A program made the translations under genes and the position numbers. A DNA stretch of 64,000 bases from Sisyra terminalis (lineage: Eukaryota; Arthropoda; Insecta; Neuroptera; Sisyridae), in NCBI GenBank assembly GCA_958496175.1, contig OY292280.1, positions 19,964,001 through 20,028,000 of the forward strand. The letters run 5' to 3'. The notes under the pieces are model-generated. The model was not told the DNA's origin, searched no databases, and saw only the letters and a program-made list of their open reading frames with translations. This document shows, in pieces, positions 12,401-25,620 of the stretch (within the stretch, counting starts at the first letter, position 1; each line of letters begins with the position of its first letter).

Positions 12401-14241
12401 GCGGTTATTTTGCTGTAATATTTGCGGTTAATTTAGCGGATATCATTGCGGTTATTTTTGCGGATATTATTGCGGTTATTTTTGCGGATGTCATTGCGGA
12501 TATTTTGCGGTAATATTTGCGGTTATTTTTGCGGATATCATTGCGGTTATTTTTGCGGATATCATTGCGGTTATTTTGCGGTAATATTTGCGGTTATTTT
12601 TGCGGATATTATTGCGGTTATTTTTGCGGATATCATTGCGGTTATTTTGCGTTGATATTTGCGGTTATTTTTGCTGATATCATTGCGGTTATTTTGCGTT
12701 GATATTTGCGGTTATTTTTGCGGATATCATTGCGGTTATTTTGCGGTGATATTTGCGGTTATTTTTGCGGATATCATTGCGGTTATTTTGCGGTAATATT
12801 TGCGGTTATTTTTGCGGATATTATTGCGGTTATTTTGGCGGATATCATTGCGGTTATTTTGCGATGATATTTGCGGTTATTTTTGCGGATATCATTGCGG
12901 TTATTTTGCGGTGATATTTGCGGTTATTTTTGCGGATATCATTGCGGTTATTTTTGCGGATATTATTGCGGTTATTTTTGCGGATATCATTGCGGTTATT
13001 TTGCGGTAATATTTGCGGTTATTTTTGCGGATATTATTGCGGTTATTTTGCTGTAATATTTGCGGTTAATTTAGCGGATATCATTGCGGTTATTTTTGCG
13101 GATATTATTGCGGTTATTTTTGCGGATGTCATTGCGGATATTTTGCGGTGATATTTGCGGTTATTTTTGCGGATATTATTGCGGTTATTTTTGCGGATAT
13201 CATTGCGGTTATTTTGCGGTGATATTTGCGGTTATTTTTGCGGATATCATTGCGGTTATTTTTGCGGATATTATTGCGGTTATTTTTGCGGATATTATTG
13301 CGGTTATTTTTGCGGATATCATTGCGGTTATTTTGCGGTGATATTTGCGGTTAATTTTGCGGATATCATTGCGGTTATTTTGCGGTGATATTTGCGGTTA
13401 TTTTGCGGTAATATTTGCGGTTATTTTTGCGGATATTAATGCGGTTATTTTGCTGTAATATTTGCGGTTAATTTTGCGGATATCATTGCGGTTATTTTTG
13501 CGGATATTATTGCGGTTATTTTTGCGGATATTATTGCGGTTATTTTTGCGGATATTATTGCGGTTATTTTTGCGGATATCATTGCGGTTATTTTGCGGTG
13601 ATATTTGCGGTTATTTTTGCGGATATCATTGCGGTTATTTTGCGGTGATATTTGCGGTTATTTTTGCGGATATCATTGCGGTTATTTTGCGGTGATATTT
13701 GCGGTTATTTTTGCGGATATCATTGCGGTTATTTTGCGGTAATATTTGCGGTTATTTTTGCGGATCTCATTGCGGTTATTTTGCGGTAATATTTGCGGTT
13801 ATTTTTGCGGATATCATTGCGGTTATTTTTGCGGATATTATTGCGGTTATTTTTGCGGATATCATTGCGGTTATTTTTGCGGATATCATTGCGGTTATTA
13901 TGCGGTAATATTTGCGGTTATTTTTGCGGATATCATTGCGGTTATTTTGCGGTAATATTTGCGGTTATTTTTGCGGATATCATTGCGGTTATTTTTGCGG
14001 ATATCATTGCGGTTATTTTGCGGTAATATTTGCGGTTATTTTTGCGGATATTATTTCGGTTATTTTTGCGGATATCATTGCGGTTATTTTGCGGTGATAT
14101 TTGCGGTTATTTTTGCTGATATCATTGCGGTTATTTTGCGTTGATATTTGCGGTTATTTTTGCGGATATCATTGCGGTTATTTTGCGGTGATATTTGCGG
14201 TTATTTTTGCGGATATCATTGCGGTTATTTTGCGGTAATAT
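9494..14241. repeat. Higher-order repeat copy 2 (4,748 bp)
   Basis: It carries the GCAG mark at 9,546 and follows copy 1 at exactly 5,600 bp up to about 5,600/11,200. Only a few private changes were noticed there, such as AAGGATATC near 10,334 and GGAGAAATTT near 10,573. Spacing then steps through 5,529, 5,506, 5,577 and 5,624 bp. The steps are sums of 24-, 47- and 71-bp units, so whole repeat units were lost or gained. A GGTTAATTTTGCGGATATCAATG section at 12,162-12,208 is present here and in copy 5 but not in copy 1. Confidence 0.87.
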
Positions 14242-15976
14242 TTGCGGTTATTTTTGCGGATATCATTGCGGTTATTTTTGCGGATATCATTGCAGTTATT
14301 TTGCGGTAATATTTGCGGTTATTTTTGCGGATATCATTGCGGTTATTTTGCGGTGATATTTGCGGTTATTTTTGCGGATATTATTGCGGTGTTTTTGCGG
14401 ATATCATTGCGGTTATTTTGCGGTGATATTTGCGGTTATTTTTGCGGATATCATTGCGGTTATTTTTGCGGATATTATTGCGGTTATTTTTGCGGATATT
14501 ATTGCGGTTATTTTTGCGGATATCATTGCGGTTATTTTGCGGTGATATTTGCGGTTATTTTTGCGGATATCATTGCGGTTATTTTGCGGTAATATTTGCC
14601 GTTATTTTTGCGGATATCATTGCGGTTATTTTGCTGTAATATTTGCGGTTATTTTTGCGGATATTATTGCGGGTATTTTTGCGGATATCATTGCGGTTAT
14701 TTTGCGGTGATATTTGCGGTTATTTTTGCGGATATCATTGCGGTTATTTTGCGGTAATATTAGCGGTAATTTTTGCGGATATCATTGCGGTGATATTTGC
14801 GGTTATTTTTGCGGATATCATTGCGGTTATTTTGCGGTAATATTTGCCGTTATTTTTGCGGATATCATTGCGGTTATTTTGCGGTAATATTTGCGGTTAT
14901 TTTTGCGGATATTATTGCGGGTATTTTTGCGGATATTATTGCGGTTATTTTTGCGGATATCATTGCGGTTATTTTTGCGGATATCATTGCGGTTATTTTG
15001 CGGTAATATTTGCGGTTATTTTTGCGGATATCATTGCGGTTATTTTGCGGTGATATTTGCGGTTATTTTTGCGGATATTATAGCGGTTATTTTTGCGGAT
15101 ATCATTGCGGTTATTTTGCGGCGATATTTGCGGTTATTTTTGCGGATATTATTGCGGTTATTTTGCGGTAACATTTGCGGTTATTTATGCGGATATTATT
15201 GCGGTTATTTTTGCGGATATCATTGCGGTTATTTTGCGGTGATATTTGCGGTTATTTTTGCGCATATCATTGCGGTTATTATGCGGTGATATTTGCGGTT
15301 ATTTTTGCGGATATCATTGCGGTTATTTTGCGGTGATATTTGCGGTTTTTTTTGCGGATATCAATGCGGTTATTTTGCGGTAATATTTGCGGTTATTTTT
15401 GCGGATATCATTGCGGTTATTTTTGCGGATATCATTGCGGTTATTTTGCGGTAATATTTGCGGTTATTTTTGCGGATATCATTGCGGTTATTTTGCGGTA
15501 ATATTTGCGGTTATTTTTGCGGATATCATTGCGGTTATTTTTGCGGATATCATTGCGGTTATTTTGCGGTAATATTTGTGGTTATTTTTGCGGATATCAT
15601 TGCGGTTTTTTTGCGGTGATATTTGCGGTTATTTTTGCGGATATCATTGCGGTTATTTTGCGGTGATATTTGCGGTTATTTTTGCGGATATCATTGCGGT
15701 TATTTTGCGGTAATATTTGCGGTTATTTTTGCGGATATCATTGCGGTTATTTTTGCGGATATCATTTCGGTTATTTTGCGGTAATATTTGCGGTTATTTT
15801 TGCGGATATCATTGCGGTTATTTTTGCGGATATTATTGCGGTTATTTTGCGGTGATATTTGCGGTTATTTTTGCGGATATCATTGCGGTTATTTTTGCGG
15901 ATATCATTGCGGTTATTTTGCGGTGATATTTGCGGTTATTTTTGCGGATATCATTGCGGTTATTTTGCGGTAATAT
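14242..15976. repeat. Higher-order repeat copy 3, short (1,735 bp)
   Basis: It carries the GCAG mark at 14,294 and begins like copy 6 (22,474), with extra A units after the shortened GCGGTGTTTTT protomer. It keeps GCCGTT, TTAGCGG, GCGGCGAT, TAACATTT, TTTATGCGG and GCGCATAT marks, then the eight-T and ATCAATG mark near 15,350. It ends in the CATTTCGG section at 15,670-15,860. Everything corresponding to about 5,800-9,400 of copy 1 is absent, so this is an internally deleted or truncated copy. Confidence 0.82.
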
Positions 15977-17913
15977 TTGCGGTTATTTTTGCGGATATCA
16001 TTGCGGTTATTTTTGCGGATATCATTGCAGTTATTTTGCGGTAATATTTGCGGTTATTTTTGCGGATATCATTGCGGTTATTTTGCGGTGATATTTGCGG
16101 TTATTTTTGCGGATATTATTGCGGTGTTTTTGCGGATATCATTGCGGTTATTTTGCGGTGATATTTGCGGTTATTTTTGCGGATATCATTGCGGTTATTT
16201 TGCGGTAATATTTGCCGTTATTTTTGCGGATATCATTGCGGTTATTTTGCGGTAATATTTGCGGTTATTTTTGCGGATATTATTGCGGGTATTTTTGCGG
16301 ATATCATTGCGGTTATTTTGCGGTGATATTTGCGGTTATTTTTGCGGATATCATTGCGGTTATTTTGCGGTGATATTTGCGGTTATTTTTGCGGATATTA
16401 TTGCGGTTATTTTTGCGGATATCATTGCGGTTATTTTGCGGCGATATTTGCGGTTATTTTTGCGGATATCATTGCGTTTATTTTTGCGGATATTATTGCG
16501 GTTATTTTGCGGTGACATTTGCGGTTATTTATGCGGATATTATTGCGGTTATTTTTGCGGATATCATTGCGGTTATTTTGCGGTGATATTTGCGGTTATT
16601 TTTGCGCATATCATTGCGGTTATTATGCGGTGATATTTGCGGTTATTTTTGCGGATATCATTGCGGTTATTTTTGCGGATATCATTGCGGATATTTTGCG
16701 GTAATATTTGCGGTTATTTTTGCGGATATCATTGCGGTTATTTTGCGGTAATATTTGCGGTTATTTTTGCGGATATCATTGCGGTTATTTTTGCGGATAT
16801 CATTGCGGTTATTTTGCGGTAATATTTGCGGTTATTTTTGCGGATATTATTGCGGTTATTTTTGCGGATATTATTGCGGTTATTTTTGCGGATATCATTG
16901 CGGTTATTTTTGCGGATATTATTGCGGTTATTTTTGCGGATATCATTGCGGTTATTTTTGCGGATATCATTGCGGTTATTTTGCGGTAATATTTGCGGTT
17001 ATTTTTGCGGATATCATTGCGGTTATTTTGCGGTGATATTTGCGGTTATTTTTGCGGATATTATTGCGGTTATTTTTGCGGATATCATTGCGGTTATTTT
17101 GCGGCGATATTTGCGGTTATTTTTGCGGATATCATTGCGGTTATTTTTGCGGATATTATTGCGGTTATTTTGCGGTGACATTTGCGGTTATTTATGCGGA
17201 TATTATTGCGGTTATTTTTGCGGATATCATTGCGGTTATTTTGCGGTGATATTTGCGGTTATTTTTGCGCATATCATTGCGGTTATTATGCGGTGATATT
17301 TGCGGTTATTTTTGCGGATATCATTGCGGTTATTTTTGCGGATATCATTGCGGATATTTTGCGGTAATATTTGCGGTTATTTTTGCGGATATCATTGCGG
17401 TTATTTTGCGGTAATATTTGCGGTTATTTTTGCGGATATCATTGCGGTTATTTTTGCGGATATCATTGCGGTTATTTTGCGGTAATATTTGCGGTTATTT
17501 TTGCGGATATTATTGCGGTTATTTTTGCGGATATCATTGCGGTTATTTTGCGGTGAAATTTGCGGTTATTTTTGCGGATATCATTGCGGTTTTTTTGCGG
17601 TGATATTTGCGGTTATTTTTGCGGATATCATTGCGGTTATTTTGCGGTAATATTTGCGGTTATTTTTGCGGATATCATTGCGGTTATTTTTGCGGATATC
17701 ATTTCGGTTATTTTGCGGTAATATTTGCGGTTATTTTTGCGGATATCATTGCGGTTATTTTTGCGGATATTATTGCGGTTATTTTGCGGTGATATTTGCG
17801 GTTATTTTTGCGGATATCATTGCGGTTATTTTTGCGGATATCATTGCGGTTATTTTGCGGTGATATTTGCGGTTATTTTTGCGGATATCATTGCGGTTAT
17901 TTTGCGGTAATAT
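15977..17913. repeat. Higher-order repeat copy 4, short (1,937 bp)
   Basis: It carries the GCAG mark at 16,029. The part from about 16,330 to 16,992 is repeated at 16,993-17,655 with a spacing of 663 bp; matching marks are GCGGCGAT, TGACATTT, TTTATGCGG and GCGCATAT. A run of six A units sits between the two passes, from about 16,829. The end matches copy 3 (17,725 against 15,788). Like copy 3 it lacks the long right half of copies 1, 2 and 5. Confidence 0.83.
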
Positions 17914-20900
17914 TTGCGGTTATTTTTGCGGATATCATTGCGGTTATTTTTGCGGATATCATTGCAGTTATTTTGCGGTAATATTTGCGGTTATTTTTGC
18001 GGATATCATTGCGGTTATTTTGCGGTGATATTTGCGGTTATTTTTGCGGATATTATTGCGGTGTTTTTGCGGATATCATTGCGGTTATTTTGCGGTGATA
18101 TTTGCGGTTATTTTTGCGGATATCATTGCGGTTATTTTGCGGTAATATTTGCCGTTATTTTTGCGGATATCATTGCGGTTATTTTGCGGTAATATTTGCG
18201 GTTATTTTTGCGGATATTATTGCGGGTATTTTTGCGGATATCATTGCGGTTATTTTGCGGTGATATTTGCGGTTATTTTTGCGGATATCATTGCGGTTAT
18301 TTTGCGGTAATATTAGCGGTAATTTTTGCGGATATCATTGCGGTTATTTTTGCGGATATTATTGCGGTTATTTTTGCGGATATCATTGCGGTTATTTTTG
18401 CGGATATCATTGCGGTTATTTTGCGGTAATATTTGCGGTTATTTTTGCGGATATCATTGCGGTTATTTTGCGGTGATATTTGCGGTTATTTTTGCGGATA
18501 TTATTGCGGTTATTTTTGCGGATATCATTGCGGTTATTTTGCGGCGATATTTGCGGTTATTTTTGCGGATATCATTGCGGTTATTTTTGCGGATATTATT
18601 GCGGTTATTTTGCGGTGACATTTGCGGTTATTTATGCGGATATTATTGCGGTTATTTTTGCGGATATCATTGCGGTTATTTTGCGGTGATATTTGCGGTT
18701 ATTTTTGCGCATATCATTGCGGTTATTATGCGGTGATATTTGCGGTTATTTTTGCGGATATCATTGCGGTTATTTTTGCGGATATCATTGCGGATATTTT
18801 GCGGTAATATTTGCGGTTATTTTTGCGGATATCATTGCGGTTATTTTGCGGTAATATTTGCGGTTATTTTTGCGGATATCATTGCGGTTATTTTTGCGGA
18901 TATCATTGCGGTTATTTTGCGGTAATATTTGCGGTTATTTTTGCGGATATTATTGCGGTTATTTTTGCGGATATCATTGCGGTTATTTTGCGGTGAAATT
19001 TGCGGTTATTTTTGCGGATATCATTGCGGTTTTTTTGCGGTGATATTTGCGGTTATTTTTGCGGATATCATTGCGGTTATTTTGCGGTGATATTTGCGGT
19101 TATTTTTGCGGATATCATTGCGGTTATTTTGCGGTAATATTTGCGGTTATTTTTGCGGATATCATTGCGGTTATTTTTGCGGATATCATTTCGGTTATTT
19201 TGCGGTAATATTTGCGGTTATTTTTGCGGATATCATTGCGGTTTTTTTTGCGGATATTATTGCGGTTATTTTTGCGGATATCATTGCGGTTATTTTGCGG
19301 TAATATTTGCGGTTATTTTTGCGGATATCATTGCGGTTATTTTGCGGTAATATTTGCGGTTATTTTTGCGGATATTATTGCGGTTATTTTGCGGTGACAT
19401 TTGCGGTTATTTTTGCGGATATCATTGCGGTTATTTTGCGGTGAAATTTGCGGTTATTTTTGCGGATATCATTGCGGTTTTTTTGCGGTGATATTTGCGG
19501 TTATTTTTGCGGATATCATTGCGGTTATTTTGCGGTGATATTTGCGGTTATTTTTGCGGATATCATTGCGGTTATTTTGCGGTAATATTTGCGGTTATTT
19601 TTGCGGATATCATTGCGGTTATTTTTGCGGATATCATTTCGGTTATTTTGCGGTAATATTTGCGGTTATTTTTGCGGATATCATTGCGGTTATTTTTGCG
19701 GATATTATTGCGGTTATTTTTGCGGATATCATTGCGGTTATTTTGCGGTAATATTTGCGGTTATTTTTGCGGATATTATTGCGGTTATTTTGCGGTAATA
19801 TTTGCGGTTATTTTTGCGGATATTATTGCGGTTATTTTTGCGGATATCATTGCGGTTATTTTGCGGTGATATTTGCGGTTATTTTTGCGGATATCATTGC
19901 GGTTATTTTGCGGTGATATTTGCGGTTATTTTTGCGGATATCATTGCGGTTATTTTGCGGTGATATTTGCGGTTATTTTTGCGGATATCATTGCGGTTAT
20001 TTTGCGGTAATATTTGCGGTTATTTTTGCGGATATCATTGCGGTTATTTTTGCGGATATCATTTCGGTTATTTTGCGGTAATATTTGCGGTTATTTTTGC
20101 GGATATCATTGCGGTTATTTTTGCAGATATTATTGCGGTTATTTTTGCGGATATCATTGCGGTTATTTTTGCGGAAATCATTGCGGTAATTTTGCGGTAA
20201 TATTTGCGGTTATTTTTGCGGATATCATTGCGGTTATTTTGCGGTGATATTTGCGGTTATTTTTGCCGATATCATTGCGGTTATTTTGCGGTAATATTTG
20301 CGGTAATTTTTGCGGATATCATTGCGGTTATTTTGCGGTAATATTTGCGGTTATTTTTGCGGATATTATTGCGGGTATTTTTGCGGATATCATTGCGGTT
20401 ATTTTGCGGTGATATTTGCGGTTATTTTTGCGGATATCATTGCGGTTATTTTGCGGTAATATTTGCGGTTATTTTTGCGGATATCACTGCGGTTATTTTT
20501 GCGGATATTATTGCGGTTATTTTTGCGGATATCATTGCGGTTATTTTTGCGGATATTATTGCGGTTATTTTGCGGTAACATTTGCGGTTATTTATGCGGA
20601 TATTATTGCGGTTATTTCTGCGGATATCATTGCGGTTATTTTGCGGTGATATTTGCGGTTATTTTTGCGCATATAATTGCGGTTATTATGCGGTGATATT
20701 TGCGGTTAATTTTGCGGATATCAATGCGGTTATTTTGCGGTGATATTTGCGGTTATTTTTGCGGATATCATTGCGGTTATTTTTGCGGATATCATTGCGG
20801 TTATTTTGCGGTGATATTTGCGGTTATTTTTGCGGATATCATTGCGGTTATTTTTGCGGATATTATTGCGGTTATTTTTGCGGATATCATTGCGGTTATT

Positions 20901-22473
20901 TTGCGGTAATATTTGCGGTTATTTTTGCGGATATTATTGCGGTTATTTTGCTGTAATATTTGCGGTTAATTTAGCGGATATCATTGCGGTTATTTTTGCG
21001 GATATTATTGCGGTTATTTTTGCGGATGTCATTGCGGATATTTTGCGGTAATATTTGCGGTTATTTTTGCGGATATCATTGCGGTTATTTTTGCGGATAT
21101 CATTGCGGTTATTTTGCGGTAATATTTGCGGTTATTTTTGCGGATATTATTGCGGTTATTTTGGCGGATATCATTGCGGTTATTTTGCGATGATATTTGC
21201 GGTTATTTTTGCGGATATCATTGCGGTTATTTTGCGGTGATATTTGCGGTTATTTTTGCGGATATCATTGCGGTTATTTTTGCGGATATTATTGCGGTTA
21301 TTTTTGCGGATATCATTGCGGTTATTTTGCGGTAATATTTGCGGTTATTTTTGCGGATATTATTGCGGTTATTTTGCTGTAATATTTGCGGTTAATTTAG
21401 CGGATATCATTGCGGTTATTTTTGCGGATATTATTGCGGTTATTTTTGCGGATGTCATTGCGGATATTTTGCGGTGATATTTGCGGTTATTTTTGCGGAT
21501 ATTATTGCGGTTATTTTTGCGGATATCATTGCGGTTATTTTGCGGTGATATTTGCGGTTATTTTTGCGGATATCATTGCGGTTATTTTTGCGGATATTAT
21601 TGCGGTTATTTTTGCGGATATTATTGCGGTTATTTTTGCGGATATCATTGCGGTTATTTTGCGGTGATATTTGCGGTTAATTTTGCGGATATCATTGCGG
21701 TTATTTTGCGGTGATATTTGCGGTTATTTTGCGGTAATATTTGCGGTTATTTTTGCGGATATTAATGCGGTTATTTTGCTGTAATATTTGCGGTTAATTT
21801 TGCGGATATCATTGCGGTTATTTTTGCGGATATTATTGCGGTTATTTTTGCGGATATTATTGCGGTTATTTTTGCGGATATTATTGCGGTTATTTTTGCG
21901 GATATTATTGCGGTTATTTTTGCGGATATCATTGCGGTTATTTTGCGGTGATATTTGCGGTTATTTTTGCGGATATCATTGCGGTTATTTTGCGGTGATA
22001 TTTGCGGTTATTTTTGCGGATATCATTGCGGTTATTTTGCGGTGATATTTGCGGTTATTTTTGCGGATATCATTGCGGTTATTTTTGCGGATATTATTGC
22101 GGTTATTTTTGCGGATATCATTGCGGTTATTATGCGGTAATATTTGCGGTTATTTTTGCGGATATCATTGCGGTTATTTTGCGGTAATATTTGCGGTTAT
22201 TTTTGCGGATATCATTGCGGTTATTTTTGCGGATATCATTGCGGTTATTTTGCGGTAATATTTGCGGTTATTTTTGCGGATATTATTTCGGTTATTTTTG
22301 CGGATATCATTGCGGTTATTTTGCGGTGATATTTGCGGTTATTTTTGCTGATATCATTGCGGTTATTTTGCGTTGATATTTGCGGTTATTTTTGCGGATA
22401 TCATTGCGGTTATTTTGCGGTGATATTTGCGGTTATTTTTGCGGATATCATTGCGGTTATTTTGCGGTAATAT
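17914..22473. repeat. Higher-order repeat copy 5 (4,560 bp)
   Basis: It carries the GCAG mark at 17,966. It matches copy 1 at a constant 14,020 bp over roughly the first 2 kb and copy 2 at 8,420 then 8,538 bp. Its middle (20,345-21,050) matches copy 2 more closely than copy 1, including the TTATTTCTGCGG and GCGCATATAATT changes. It contains the eight-T derivative near 19,240 and a run of six A units from about 21,791. Its mixed similarity suggests that sections were exchanged between copies. Confidence 0.86.
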
Positions 22474-25400
22474 TTGCGGTTATTTTTGCGGATATCATTG
22501 CGGTTATTTTTGCGGATATCATTGCAGTTATTTTGCGGTAATATTTGCGGTTATTTTTGCGGATATCATTGCGGTTATTTTGCGGTGATATTTGCGGTTA
22601 TTTTTGCGGATATTATTGCGGTGTTTTTGCGGATATCATTGCGGTTATTTTGCGGTGATATTTGCGGTTATTTTTGCGGATATCATTGCGGTTATTTTTG
22701 CGGATATTATTGCGGTTATTTTTGCGGATATTATTGCGGTTATTTTTGCGGATATCATTGCGGTTATTTTGCGGTTATATTTGCGGTTATTTTTGCGGAT
22801 ATCATTGCGGTTATTTTGCGGTAATATTTGCCGTTATTTTTGCGGATATCATTGCGGTTATTTTGCGGTAATATTTGCGATTATTTTTGCGGATATTATT
22901 GCGGGTATTTTTGCGGATATCATTGCGGTTATTTTGCGGTGATATTTGCGGTTATTTTTGCGGATATCATTGCGGTTATTTTGCGGTAATATTAGCGGTA
23001 ATTTTTGCGGATATCATTGCGGTTATTTTGCGGTGATATTTGCGGTTATTTTTGCGGATATCATTGCGGTTATTTTGCGGTAATATTTGCCGTTATTTTT
23101 GCGGATATCATTGCGGTTATTTTGCGGTAATATTTGCGGTTATTTTTGCGGATATTATTGCGGTTATTTTTGCGGATATCATTGCGGTTATTTTGCGGTG
23201 ATATTTGCGGTTATTTTTGCGCATATCATTGCGGTTATTATGCGGTGATATTTGCGGTTATTTTTGCGGATATCATTGCGGTTATTTTGCGGTGATATTT
23301 GCGGTTATTTTTGCGGATATTATAGCGGTTATTTTTGCGGAAATCATTGCGGTTATTTTGCGGCGATATTTGCGGTTATTTTTGCGGATATTATTGCGGT
23401 TATTTTGCGGTAACATTTGCGGTTATTTATGCGGATATTATTGCGGTTATTTTTGCGGATATCATTGCGGTTATTTTGCGGTGATATTTGCGGTTATTTT
23501 TGCGCATATCATTGCGGTTTTTATGCGGTGATATTTGCGGTTATTTTTGCGGATATCATTGCGGTTATTTTGCGGTGATATTTGCGGTTTTTTTTGCGGA
23601 TATCAATGCGGTTATTTTGCGGTAATATTTGCGGTTATTTTTGCGGATATCATTGCGGTTATTTTTGCGGATATCATTGCGGTTATTTTGCGGTAATATT
23701 TGCGGTTATTTTTGCGGATATCATTGCGGTTATTTTGCGGTGATATTTGCGGTTATTTTTGCGGATATTATAGCGGTTATTTTTGCGGAAATCATTGCGG
23801 TTATTTTGCGGCGATATTTGCGGTTATTTTTGCGGATATTATTGCGGTTATTTTGCGGTAACATTTGCGGTTATTTATGCGGATATTATTGCGGTTATTT
23901 TTGCGGATATCATTGCGGTTATTTTGCGGTGATATTTGCGGTTATTTTTGCGCATATCATTGCGGTTATTATGCGGTGATATTTGCGGTTATTTTTGCGG
24001 ATATCATTGCGGTTATTTTGCGGTGATATTTGCGGTTTTTTTTGCGGATATCAATGCGGTTATTTTGCGGTAATATTTGCGGTTATTTTTGCGGATATCA
24101 TTGCGGTTATTTTTGCGGATATCATTGCGGTTATTTTGCGGTAATATTTGCGGTTATTTTTGCGGATATCATTGCGGTTATTTTGCGGTAATATTTGCGG
24201 TTATTTTTGCGGATATCATTGCGGTTATTTTTGCGGATATCATTGCGGTTATTTTGCGGTAATATTTGCGGTTATTTTTGCGGATATTATTGCGGTTATT
24301 TTTGCGGATATCATTGCGGTTATTTTGCGGTGAAATTTGCGGTTATTTTATCGGATATCATTGCGGTTTTTTTGCGGTGATATTTGCGGTTATTTTTGCG
24401 GATATCATTGCGGTTTTTTTGCGGTGATATTTGCGGTTATTTTTGCGGATATCATTGCGGTTATTTTGCGGTAATATTTGCGGTTATTTTTGCGGATATC
24501 ATTGCGGTTATTTTTGCGGATATCATTTCGGTTATTTTGCGGTAATATTTGCGGTTATTTTTGCGGATATCATTGCGGTTATTTTTGCGGATATTATTGC
24601 GGTTATTTTTGCGGATATCATTGCGGTTATTTTGCGGTAATATTTGCGGTTATTTTTGCGGATATCATTGCGGTTATTTTGCGGTAATATTTGCGGTTAT
24701 TTTTGCGGATATTATTGCGGTTATTTTTGCGGATATCATTGCGGTTATTTTGCGGTGATATTTGCGGTTATTTTTGCGGATATCATTGCGGTTATTTTGC
24801 GGTGATATTTGCGGTTATTTTTGCGGATATCATTGCGGTTATTTTGCGGTGATATTTGCGGTTATTTTTGCGGATATCATTGCGGTTATTTTGCGGTAAT
24901 ATTTGCGGTTATTTTTGCGGATATCATTGCGGTTATTTTTGCGGATATCATTTCGGTTATTTTGCGGTAATATTTGCGGTTATTTTTGCGGATATCATTG
25001 CGGTTATTTTTGCAGATATTATTGCGGTTATTTTTGCGGATATCATTGCGGTTATTTTTGCGGAAATCATTGCGGTAATTTTGCGGTAATATTTGCGGTT
25101 ATTTTTGCGGATATCATTGCGGTTATTTTGCGGTGATATTTGCGGTTATTTTTGCGGATATCATTGCGGTTATTTTGCGGTAATATTTGCGGTAATTTTT
25201 GCGGATATCATTGCGGTTATTTTGCGGTAATATTTGCGGTTATTTTTGCGGATATTATTGCGGGTATTTTTGCGGATATCATTGCGGTTATTTTGCGGTG
25301 ATATTTGCGGTTATTTTTGCGGATATCATTGCGGTTATTTTGCGGTAATATTTGCGGTTATTTTTGCGGATATCACTGCGGTTATTTTTGCGGATATTAT

Positions 25401-25620
25401 TGCGGTTATTTTTGCGGATATCATTGCGGTTATTTTTGCGGATATTATTGCGGTTATTTTGCGGTAACATTTGCGGTTATTTATGCGGATATTATTGCGG
25501 TTATTTCTGCGGATATCATTGCGGTTATTTTGCGGTGATATTTGCGGTTATTTTTGCGCATATAATTGCGGTTATTATGCGGTGATATTTGCGGTTAATT
25601 TTGCGGATATCAATGCGGTT
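22474..25620. repeat. Higher-order repeat copy 6, partial (about 3,150 bp)
   Basis: It carries the GCAG mark at 22,526 and begins like copy 3 at a spacing of 8,232 bp. A module with GATATTATAGCGG, GGAAATC, GCGGCGAT, TAACATTT and GCGCATAT is present twice, at about 23,205-23,628 and 23,629-24,076. From 24,856 to 25,585 it matches copy 5 at a constant 4,889 bp. After about 25,620 the order seen in copies 1, 2 and 5 stops, so the right half is missing or was replaced. Confidence 0.82.
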
